This document shows, piece after piece, positions 1 to 9,900 of a stretch of 64,000 nt of DNA. The DNA lies in assembly GCF_901000735.1 (NCBI RefSeq), contig NC_081542.1, forward strand, positions 30,052,838 to 30,116,837, read 5' to 3'. The notes beneath the pieces are model-generated. The model saw only the letters and a list, made by a program, of their open reading frames with translations, did no database searches and was not told the DNA's origin. The first letter of the stretch is position 1, and each line of letters starts with the position of its first letter. Both the position numbers and the translations under genes were made by a program. Origin of the DNA: Corylus avellana. Its lineage: Eukaryota > Streptophyta > Magnoliopsida > Fagales > Betulaceae.

Positions 1-1075
1 TATATAACCTGCCACCACCTGACTTCCATCTCCTTTTGGCCTCTCAGAACTTAAATTTTAAAGGGAAGTAAATTGATTCAGAACGATGCAACGTGCTTTT
101 ATTCTTCCACTTCTTCAGATTACTCCTAATGCGCAATGCTCATTTCGAAAGTCAAAAGCATGGGCCCTGAAATTTTATAGATCCTTGTCTAATAGTTTCA
201 GTTCCTTTGCCACTACTTAAGATATTCCGGAGATCAATACATTCTTATAATCATTATATCATGGTTCAGAGAAAGCAAAGAGAACTGCTTCCTTATGGTG
301 GACCCTTCTGGCCACCATCTTTATGATATGGTATCAGCAAAAGATCGAGAAATAGGAGTTATGCACCAGATATTCTTGCTTTCAGCAAATCATAAGTTAC
401 ACTGTATGAGGCCACTGGTATTCAGTAGAAGAAGAGAGAAGATAAAAGGAGAAGAAAATTAGAACTTCTGTCAACGACACATACCAAAAGGAAAAAAAAA
501 GGCAAAGCCCTGAATTCTTCTGCCTTTCAGCCACCAGATATTAGAATTTCTTCGCCCTTCTATTAGACCAAAGTGGTGGCTACTAACCAGAGAACTAATC
601 AAGTAAGGAATTTTCATAAAAATAAAAATAAAAATAAAAAAACATTTAGCATCAATTAAACAACCTTGTGATCTGGCAGAATTTATAACCTTTACTACGA
701 TATAAAAGGGGCACAGAATATAGGGGCTAAGCTCAATAATAGTGAAGGGAGATATATCAATCATGGAGCATTTTAGTACAACTCTCTTGTGGAATTGTAG
801 ATAAATGGATTTTGGTGAAAACTCCCACAATATCCCTAATGTAAAGCATATGTTAGATCCACCTACAACAGTAAAGAGCTGGGAAACCACTGCGGTATCT
901 GCAGCATTCATCAGGATATACAATTCGATAACCAAATTACCCCACTCAGTTATATATGTATAGAGACATAAAGTCCGAGTAAGAGGCTTCAAAAATTGGA
1001 GGCACAAACCTCACTTTTCGGCTTGAACAATTGGCAGAGCCATTCAAAGCGCTCATCAGGGATATTAACCCATGC
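1..1075 (-). pseudogene. Truncated duplicate of OLA1 intron 2 and part of exon 2
   Basis: This stretch aligns almost base for base with 27995-29060, which is intron 2 plus the 3' part of exon 2 of the intact OLA1 gene. The exon remnant lies at about 1010-1069 and still encodes the end of exon 2 ([13 protein letters not shown] then KPKSE) followed by the same GTTTGT donor. Homology stops abruptly at about 1070-1075, before the P-loop, so the copy lacks exon 1 and the nucleotide-binding start of exon 2. The homology reaches the left window edge, so more of the copy (exon 3 onward) may lie outside. Small indels, such as a longer A-rich run near 625-640, separate the two copies. It cannot encode a working ATPase from what is visible. 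Confidence 0.85.
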
Positions 1076-3699
1076 CATACGAAGCGCTCATTGCATTTTA
1101 CCCTCTTTCTGATAACTAAGCATCCATGTGTGCAGGGGAAAAGGAGACACTGGAAAATAATGAAAAAAATAAATAAATAAAAGCATTTAGAGATAGAAAA
1201 GCTAATCAGCATTGTTCTTGTGGAATTGCCAGCAAGAAAATGAGACACAGAGACACATAGGTGGAAGGGTCTGACAGGAACAAGCCTTTGGAAATCCCAG
1301 TTGGTCCATCAATTTTACTGCTTATGAGTCACTTTGAAATGCGCTCTCTTCTTACACATCATCTAGAACAACCCCAAGTGAGTCCTATAGAAATATTATC
1401 TGCAAAATAATAGTAGTACTGGAAACATCTCAATCATGTAATACATTCATGTATCAAACAGATAATGAACAATGACAGTTAGGATTTGGCATAGTTGCAA
1501 AGCACTGATTACATGCATTAATAATTGGCCATTTAAGCTAGTCAATCAACACGGTTAACAAATTTTCCCCCTACTTGCGCAGAGTATTAAAAATCTTGGC
1601 TGAACTGTTATGGACTTATGCATAATAAAGTCATAAGTTTGTGCATGAAGGCTTAGCGAGTCCAACCTTGAATTCATAACTTGCATAATGAGTTGCATCG
1701 ACATCTTTGCCCGGGATCAAATGCCCCTTTCCCTTGCCACCAATTGCCGAATGCCGAGGAAGGAGTGAATCAACAGATCCAACCAACCACAATACAATAC
1801 ACCACCCAAGCGTGAATCGGTTGTAGAATATGCGATGAAAAATGGAGAACTTGTTGCTGCTGTACACAAAAGATCATGCTATAGATGGACTTCTGTTATC
1901 CATGTTTCATGACATCTAAAATTTATGAACTATTGTTCACATTTTGCTTCTTCTCGCATATTTCACATGAACTTGAATGCTGTGCAATCCCCCCCAGCCT
2001 ATTGCAACCATTTTTCTTCATTTAAAGATTCTGTTTTACTAACTCTTTTCTGCATGCTTAAATATATGCTCAAATGCAGCAGTATGATCCTACATCAATG
2101 ATTTTCACCTAGAAAATTTGTGTACCACATAATCCAAAGAGTCATTTTCTATTTCAAAGTCCCAAACACCCTTAAACAGCATTAATTTAAATCTTCCATC
2201 CCAACGTATTCCACCATTTCAAAAGAATCACCTTTTATCTGCTCCCTAATTAATCAAATGAGGCCTAGGCCTCATAGCTATCAAGAACCAATTGTTTCTT
2301 CAATTTACAAAAAAAAATGGGAGAAAATTAAAATTTTAAGTTGAATTTCCAATTTGAGGAAAAATGCAAAAACAACTCCACCACCATTAGTTCAAAAAAC
2401 TCGATTCCAGTACCACAGTAAAGACCTATAAAAATATGAATGGTAAGCAAACATCTTCTATTATAAAGAATCCTAACAAATTCATGGAAGCATGTAATCT
2501 TGGACACCGAAGTGCTCTTGTTAGTAATGTCTACAATGATCTCAATTATTGCGGAAAAGGCACAGCTGGAAACATGTACAATAAGGAACCACAGCTGGGA
2601 AACATGTAAAATAAGAAAGCAAAACACAATCAAGATTTATATTATATGCTCATTATTTGCAATCATATACTAGACCCATCCATGTAAGATTATAAGTTTT
2701 GCATGAATGGATCTGATTATATCCCACCGCAAAAATGATAGTGACTATCTCCCATACAAGGTACTTAAACAAGGAATAAATGGAAGCTCAGGACAAATTC
2801 TGCAGGGCCACAAAAGTTTTGACAAATCAATTGAGGTATTGAACCTCTGAAGCATATGCTTTTTCTTAGCATTTACTGATTTACTACTAAAATTAGGAAA
2901 TTCTGGCAATAATAGTTGGGAGTTGCAAAATCGAATTTTTACAGAGATTGCTTTTAGTCTAGGTAAAAATAGCACAACCAGATACTTGATTTAAGTACAT
3001 TCGAACAAAACATGAAGTCAGAAACTTCTTAAGGATTTTATGGTAAAATAATTATATGGATCATGCACCATAGATGCACCCTGCAAATCATATAGAAGAT
3101 GTAAATAAATGCAAACGCTAGAAGTCTATTTCCACCACACATGCACCATGTAAATTATATAACTATATTAAGGAATGCAACAGATTCAACATTTGAAAGC
3201 AACATGGTTGACAATCACATAAATGTAATCGGTTAGGAATAGAATGTTTCTACAACAATTTCCACCAGGTATGAGTAGCAGCCTAACCCTCCCGCCAAAA
3301 TAAAAAAAAAAAGATGCAGGAGGCAACTATTGCAGACCAAAAAATAGTTTAAAAAGAGCTAAGCATGCACTAAAAATGCATCAGAATGGTAAAAGCAGAA
3401 ATACCAAGATTCACACTGTTAATACTTCCTTCCTTCAATGTTTGACTATGCTTCTACCAAAAACAGCAGCATCTCAAGCTACAAAAATATGCCAGAAGCA
3501 TTCATTTTACGCAATGTTTTCTCAATCCAAAATTTTAGAAGTACATATCAGAATAAAAAACCTAAAGTCCCAGTAAAAAAATTGCCCAAAATCTCAATAC
3601 AAAATGAAATATGCATATACAGAGAGCCAACCAAAAAAAAAAAAAAAAAGCAAACAGAAATGCCTAAAAAGGAGAGAATTAATCATTTTTTTGTTAATC
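1076..3699. other. Intergenic stretch without a supported gene
   Basis: No convincing coding exon is seen here. Open frames are short and lack recognisable motifs. The only notable piece is 2729-2878, which recurs in OLA1 intron 8 around the rbcL insertion (9559-9613 and 10140-10230). Just beyond the OLA1-copy breakpoint the motif GAAGCGCTCAT reappears at about 1080, which may be microhomology at the junction. Confidence 0.5.
2729..2878. repeat. Uninterrupted copy of the block that flanks rbcL in OLA1 intron 8
   Basis: The block from GCAAAAATGA to GCATTTACTG matches 9559-9613 joined to 10140-10234, with about ten substitutions. Here it runs without interruption through AATAAATGGAAGCTCAGG, whereas in the intron copy the plastid rbcL segment sits exactly after AATAAATGGA. 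It therefore serves as the empty-site reference for the plastid insertion. Confidence 0.8.
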
Positions 3700-3770
3700 A
3701 GGCGACACCCAGATTTGAACTGGGGAAAGAGGATTTGAAGTCCCCCGCCTTACCACTCGGCCATGTCGCC
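3700..3770 (-). tRNA. Plastid trnC-like tRNA with UCA anticodon
   Basis: The minus strand folds into a full cloverleaf. The acceptor stem GGCGACA/TGTCGCC has seven perfect pairs. The D arm reads GCCGAGTGGTAAGGC. The anticodon stem is GGGGA/TCCTC with one G-T pair, and the loop CTTCAAA gives anticodon TCA. The T arm is CCCAG TTCAAAT CTGGG with a perfect five-pair stem. The next base is T, so the discriminator is U73, as in cysteine tRNA. The body closely resembles plastid trnC-GCA, in which the loop is CTGCAAA; one G-to-T change at position 34 would give UCA, which reads UGA. The A box TGGCCGAGTGG is ideal for Pol III; the B box AGTTCAAATCT is weak. A T5 run on the transcript strand about 30 nt downstream (3666-3670) could terminate transcription. 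It may equally be a silent plastid-derived relic. Confidence 0.8.
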
Positions 3771-3825
3771 AAAATTTTAGAAGAAAAATCAAATTTTCAG
3801 TTTTGTAAAGGAAATGAAACCAAAA

Positions 3826-3846
3826 TATATATATATATATATATAT
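3826..3846. repeat. (TA)n microsatellite
   Basis: A run of alternating AT/TA of about 20 bp lies between the tRNA and the purine-rich tract. Confidence 0.9.
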
Positions 3847-3871
3847 CCATTTGTTTGGGGGTGTAAATCAT

Positions 3872-4152
3872 GCCAAAAAAAAGAGAAATAAAAGAATAAA
3901 TGAAAAGAAATTAAAAAGAAAAACCCAAAAGAAAAAAAGAAACAGAAAGAAAAAGAAAAAGAAAAACCAAAAGAAATAAAAAGAAAAAGAAAAGCCAAAA
4001 GAAACAAAAAGAAAAAAGGGGGAAAAAAACAAAAAAAACAAAAAAAACAAAAAAAACAAAAAAAAACAAAAAAAAAAACCCAAAAGAAAAAATAATCAAA
4101 AAGAAAAACCCAAAAGAAAGAAAGAAACAAAAAGGAAAACAAAGACAAAAAC
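3872..4152. repeat. Homopurine-rich low-complexity tract
   Basis: About 280 bp are almost entirely A with scattered G and C on the plus strand. They are built of AAAGAAAAA, AAACAAAA and AAACCCAAAAGAAA units. The reverse strand gives long Phe-rich open frames that are only translations of the tract. It lies just downstream of the small gene at 4190-4573. Confidence 0.85.
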
Positions 4153-4189
4153 CTAAAAATGAGACGATGGATCATTGATCACCTAAACC

Positions 4190-4573
4190 TTATATCGGCA
4201 CCACGTATCGTGGTCCATAACCAGCAATAGAATTCTTGGCCCTGCAGATCTTAAACCTTCTCACTCTAGGAATAGGTTTATTCAAATCAAAGTATCGGGA
4301 TTCAATCGGTGAAGAAGAAACCTGGATAGCTTTCAAAGGTTTCGGAATTGGGTTTGATCTCTTTCTCTGAGCGCCCCAATTAACACTGAAACAAGTGCGG
4401 CAAAACTCATCTGCGTTGCATTCCAGAGTGCACGTTCTCCTTCTCTGGACGCCCCACTTAACTCCGAAACAGGAGCGACCAGACTCTGATTCAGAGTCTA
4501 AACAACGAAGTTGGATCAGAGCGTGAGCTACAGTAATCTCATCCGGGCTCAACGTGAGAGTATCCCCTTTCAT
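4190..4573 (-). CDS. Small basic protein of unknown function, 127 aa
   Basis: I do not recognise this family. The single-exon frame opens with MKGDTLTLSPDEI. It contains two similar copies of a Cys/Trp/basic motif: CFGVKWGVQRRRTC at about residues 36-49 and CFSVNWGAQRKRSN at about 61-74. A FDLNKPIP segment near residue 95 resembles the DLN-type repression motifs of nuclear proteins without matching DLNxxP exactly. The C-terminal part is basic, so a nuclear protein is plausible. A 5'UTR intron fits: the donor CTCAG/GTATGT is at 5048/5047 and an acceptor GATCAG is at 4586-4581, seven bases upstream of the ATG. Codon use looks ordinary. No transmembrane segment or signal peptide is visible. Reality as a gene is likely from the UTR splice signals, the duplicated motif and nearby telo-boxes, but unproven. 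Confidence 0.6.
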   Translation of the reverse strand: MKGDTLTLSPDEITVAHALIQLRCLDSESESGRSCFGVKWGVQRRRTCTLECNADEFCRTCFSVNWGAQRKRSNPIPKPLKAIQVSSSPIESRYFDLNKPIPRVRRFKICRAKNSIAGYGPRYVVPI

Positions 4574-4580
4574 GCTTTAT

Positions 4581-5047
4581 CTGATCAAATCTGGAAATTC
4601 CAATGACACTGATGTATCTAAGTAATCCACAAAAATATTGAAAACCCTAAAAATAGAGCATAAAATTCAATCACAGTCTAAATCTAAGCCCTATATCTTT
4701 CGGAATTTCGAAATTAGGGTTTCATTGCGCTGGATTCCAATCAAACCCCAGATCTGAATTTCTTTCAAGAGTTTCAAATGTCGGATCAAACTGTTGTTGA
4801 AATTTAATCGCCAAGGAAATCGAAAAAAAAAAAAAAAATTGAAAAAAAAAAAGAAAAGAAAAAAAGACGTTGAAGTTCAGTCGCTGACCATTAACGGCGG
4901 ACAGGGCATAAGGTTAGGGTTTTGATCCAAACCCTAAATCAAGTCAAAAATTTCCCAAATTTTTTTGCGAAAAGAAATCTCGAAGAAGAAGAAAAGCCTA
5001 AGTATAGAAAATCCCAAATAAATCTAGGAGTTGTCGGAAAAACATAC
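4581..5047 (-). other. Probable 5'UTR intron of the small gene
   Basis: It runs from GTATGT at 5047 to CAG at 4583-4581 on the minus strand, and is AT-rich. It contains several telo-box-like motifs, including a perfect inverted pair at 4914-4937. Confidence 0.5.
4914..4937. promoter_or_regulatory. Inverted pair of telo-boxes
   Basis: TTAGGGTTT at 4914-4922 and AAACCCTAA at 4929-4937 form a perfect 9-bp inverted repeat with a 6-bp spacer. AAACCCTAA is the plant telo-box found near the 5' ends of translation-related genes. A further copy (TTAGGGTTT) lies at about 4715-4723. Confidence 0.5.
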
Positions 5048-5049
5048 CT

Positions 5050-5150
5050 GAGACGGAGAGAGAGGCTGAGCGCAAATCAAACACGAGGAGAGAGAGAGGC
5101 TGAGAGCAGATCAAAAACCCAGAAGAGAGAGAGGCTGAGAGCAGATCAAA
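5050..5150. repeat. GAGAGAGGCTGAG tandem repeats in the 5' region of the small gene
   Basis: Three imperfect copies of a unit of about 35-40 bp, centred on GAGAGAGGCTGAG followed by GCAGATCAAA or GCAAATCAAA, lie in the predicted first (noncoding) exon of the minus-strand gene. Confidence 0.75.
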
Positions 5151-5259
5151 TCAGAGCCCCTGATCGATGGATTTCACCGAGAAGAGCGAGAGCGGGAGCG
5201 GGAGTGAAAGAGACTGAAAAGAGTGACAATAGTCGTTTGGACCAAGAATTTTGAATTTA

Positions 5260-6936
5260 GACGGATATTTGGATGGGTTGGGTGGGTTGGACCGAGACAT
5301 GCCCGGCCCGTATGGACCGATTATAACGTTCGTCACATAAACGAAAAAATTGCAAGTATTATTTGTTTGTATTCCGATTCAATGCTTAAGGTTTGACATT
5401 TTAAAGTGTTTTTTATATTAAAGAAAAAAAATGATGAAATTATTTATGAAAAATGTTAATAACTGGTTTATAACCGGTTTTCAATAACTACATAACTTCC
5501 AGTTGCAGTTGTGGTTATTTAAAATATAATAACTGCCTAAATCGGTTGTCATTACGGTTACGAGGAAATAACTGTTATCGCAGCTATTTGTACATCCCTA
5601 CTCAAGGACAGCGTCAACCCTACTAAGAAGAGGTTAAAGGCTTAGATATACTATATGGAAGATGGTTATAATTTACTATCTACCTATATAACATGATTAC
5701 TTTAAATCAAAGGATTGTTACTGAAACTGTCCCCTTACTTCTTTAAAATAAACTATATTTCTATACACGTTATATTTGTGAAAACCCACATTTATCATTT
5801 CAATACACAAATTGTCCCTTATAGGCTTATTGCATATTCAATTGGTAATATTTTCTAATTAAGTCATAGACCTGCTGTAGTGATCCAAATAATTAACTAA
5901 GCTTAAGTAGCTTAGTTGTAGAATAAATTTGGGTTTTGGGTCACTAGGAATAGCTAAGATGGCATTTTGAGAATTTTAGACTTTTTGACCATACGTACGC
6001 AAGGGGGAGCATGCGCACGTACACCTGCAATAGTACATGGACGTACACATGGAGGACCACTTAGATGTACGTTGACTTTTGGTTCACCACTTGTTAATAC
6101 CCGTACGTACGATGCAGCCTTTAATCCATTGAGTAAACAATACGCAGACGTAGCATCTCATCAAACATTTTCTAAGCATATATGATTTTCTCACATTTTG
6201 CAAACTTGTCAACCATGAAGTTTGCCATTAAAAAACAATAAAAGCATATCATTTCACAAAACATATGGTGTTTAACGATTGACCAAAAATGTTTTTCCAG
6301 TTGAACAAGTTTTTAAAACACAATCAAACACCCAAAGATATTGAAAATGTTTTATGTCAAAACAAACAGATATTAGCTCTTTGTCAAGACAGCAAAAATT
6401 ACAATCAAATGAAATTATTTAATGGTAATTTTCATTGCCGCGTCAAGAAATGAACACTTAAGAGTATGTGTAGCATTTCTCTTTTATATATACTCTTTTA
6501 TATATGCGTACTCATTCAACAATAAATTCGACAAGCTGGATTAGAATTGGCTTAAATTGCCAAGCCTAAGCTTGAAGCAAAAAATAGGACATGCAAACAG
6601 GCTTGAAAAATCCCAGATTTGGTGCAAAACATTGAAGGACACATTAAGTAATACATGCTAGAGGCCATTTTTGCCTCCCAATTTGGGTGTTGCCACAATC
6701 TCCTCCCTACATTGAAGCACCAAAGCCTCATGGCTCTCAAAAGTAAGCAGTAAAAATTTCTTTATGTATCAAACTCATAACTTTAAACAAACTTATGTTT
6801 CTACAATCTGCAAAACGGAATACAAGTGTTTATACTTCTTTTCATCCCCTCTTGGTGCTAAAAGCTCACAAGTAATCTAATGACAAAACGTCAAATTCGT
6901 TAAAAGCAACTCAATGACCAAGTGAAAATGTATATT
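5260..6936. other. Intergenic region between the small gene and the OLA1 3' end
   Basis: No gene is seen. The segment ending at 5597 (GTACATCCCTA) looks like the terminus of a hAT-type nonautonomous element, but its partner end was not found. The rest is AT-rich and, near 6937, is expected to include the OLA1 3'UTR. Confidence 0.4.
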
Positions 6937-9900
6937 TCACTTCTTCCCACCCCCAGAAACATTAAACTTGAAAAATATAATGTCTCCATCTTGAACAACA
7001 TAAGTTTTCCCCTCCTGCCTATACTTTCCGGCTGCCTGTGAAAAAAGATAAAGAAAAAGAAAAAAGCATTAGGGGTTTAATTCCAAACTAGAAACAAACA
7101 AGGAATTCAGACAACCCTGAAAAAGTTGGACCAATTGAACAATAAGACAAATAAGAACAATTGTAGAAAATTAACTTCTGGTTGAAATAAACAGCATTTC
7201 AGTTGCAATTGGGAGGTAAACGCCATGTGATTAAGGATCATTCCGAGATAAAACTAAGGGAAAACCAATAAGATATTTATAATTCTACCATCCCATGAAT
7301 GGTCTTCTTTGTTGTCCATTCTACATAATCACAAGATTACCATATTACTGTTTGCCACACCCCAGTGAAATCTCTAGCTCCAGGGATGCTAGGCCACAAT
7401 CACTCTCACACCACACTTAGCCTAGGGCTGCTTAGCCCATTGAAACCCCTAGAACCCTAAATCTGTAGTATGAGGTCCAAACTTTCAATTATAATAACCA
7501 ATTTTGTTAAGAGAAAAAGAGGGGGATGCTCTTAAATATCTATCTGTCTTTTAAGGGATTGGAGAAAGCTAAACTCCTATTTATGTTGCGCATAGAACGA
7601 ATAAGACCTACAATGGACCCCCCATCCCCACCCAACAAAGGAAAGAAAAAAGGAGCTGCATATTCACTTGTGTAGCACTGCAAGGTAGAAGTAAACGTTC
7701 ACAACCATATAAGATATCTACCTTTACAGCCGACTCACTACCAAGTTCCTTCAGATCTTCAAATTTCATTACCTAAACATCATCATAAAACCAAGTCAGT
7801 AAATTTGAAGGGCTTACCGGATACATCAATAACATAGAAAACAATTAGAATCAAGTATCTCCCAGAACTATCGGGTGACTTTTGGACCATGATAACAAGT
7901 TTCTACACCTGGTTATGCTTTTTGAAGTATTTTGACAACTTGAAAACCAGTGCATTTGGTTTTTGCAATTATCCGCATGGTAACATTAAATAACTTGTTT
8001 GATGAAACTCCAACATCAACATTTTACTGAAAATATGGTAACATCTCATGGTGGTAAAATCTGTGCTGATTCTAGCTAGGAAAGAGGAGGTGCGACAGTT
8101 GTAGTGAAGGAAACAGTTAAGTTTAAGGAGGCAAAGGCGGTTTTAGCAGTACAAGCATACACCTAGCGTGGCTTAGAGAGTTTTGGAGAAAGTGTTTATG
8201 GCTGCATTACCAATGGTCACAATGCCAACGCAAATTTTAAAGTTGTGTTAGAAGAAAAGGAAAATGACCAATAATAGTTGGAATCAAGATCAATTCAAAA
8301 ATAATGAGCTAGGAAACCTCAGCACAAATGAATCCTCTCTCAAAATCAGTATGGATGGCCCCAGCAGCTTGAGGAGCCTTTGACTGCCGTCTAATTTGCC
8401 AGCATTTCACCTACAAAATAAAAGTTCACTCGGAGATTCAGTCATTAATTCATTAAGGTAATAATGAGGGAAATGGTACCACAAACAATGTTCATGTCAT
8501 CAAATATGAGTGATGATGGTGAAGTCCAGGTTGACTTAATGGTTCATGAACTTTATATCTACTGAAAGTAACACAGATGAGAAGAAAGCACTCTGACAAA
8601 TAGTCACGCTACTTGAGAAAGAAAAGGGAGAGCAGCAAACAAAAGAGAATGAACATAAAAACTATTAAGGAAGATATATTACCTCATCAGGTCCTGCAGT
8701 GAAGAAGTATATCAGATTAATTGCCGAAAAACCAGTCTTTATAATCTTCGGAAGGGCACTGTAGCAAAGTACAATGTATTTGTCATAGCTACATATACTA
8801 TCTATCTCTGTTGCTGGATAGACTTGCTCAAATACAAACAACCATTATAACTGTAAGGTTTACATGATATGCAGAAAGCCAAGTATTTTAATACGCAGCA
8901 TGTCATATTCAAATCTGAAAGTTACAACTGTTAAAGGAATGCACAAGCAATAGGCTATACAGACCTGAAAACCCCAGCAGATACAAATTTCCATTTTTCT
9001 AGTAAAGTAGATTTAGCAATACCGAAGAACACGGATATGGTACATGGTCTCGAGTCTCGACACTAAAGGTATGGCTTATGAACTGCTTAAATTCTTGAAC
9101 AAGACATTATGTCTGTATGTCTTTGTGTGTAAAGCTAAGAACTCCTCTTATCAGACCATTACTTTGACTGTTAGTTTCTACATCTGTGCAAAAAAGACTT
9201 ATTAAAAAGGACCACTAGATTTTGTTCCTCAAATATTTAAGACAAACAAGTGAACTAATCCACCAAGCGTCGTTGCAAGTCCTAAGCATGTCAGCCAGGT
9301 GGTCCACAGGTGTTCAAAATTAGGAACATCATTTACAGTAATGGAGACAACGAAATTCCAGACTGCTTTGGGAAAAATTCCAGGAGCATGTCTGAGAGGG
9401 CAATGGTTACCAATACTTTTCTGTCGTAAGACAACTCCTTCATATAAGTGTATACACCATATTTTATATAAAACTTTTAGATATATGTCCATGTCCAACT
9501 GAAATCATCTAAGAATCCAACAATGAAATGGATCTTTCTCTAAGAGTTTTCTCTCTTCGCAAAAATGACGGTGACTATCTCCCAAGCTAGGCACTTAAAC
9601 AAGGAATAAATGGACAGGTGAAATCAAAGGGCATTACTTGAATGCTACTGCAGGTACATGCGAAGAAATGATCAAAAGGGCTGTATTTGCTAGAGAACTG
9701 GGAGTTCCTATCGTAATGCATGACTACTTAACCGGGGGATTCACTGCAAATACTAGCTTGGCTCATTATTGCCGGGATAATGGTCTACTTCTTCACATCC
9801 ATAGTGCAATGCATGCAGTTAATGATAGACAGAAGAATCATGGTATACACTTTCGTGTACTAGCTAATGCGTTACGCATGTCGGGTGGAGATCATATTCA

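Noticed and set aside
3376..3866. Plus-strand frames of 66 and 142 codons covering the tRNA
   Set aside because: They run antisense through the tRNA and A-rich sequence and have no motif.
3789..4175. Overlapping Phe-rich open frames on the minus strand
   Set aside because: They are translations of the A-rich low-complexity tract and share no feature with real proteins.
5967..6185. 72-codon plus-strand frame with Arg/Thr-rich start
   Set aside because: Low-complexity CGTACG-rich repeats create the frame; there is no splice or homology support.
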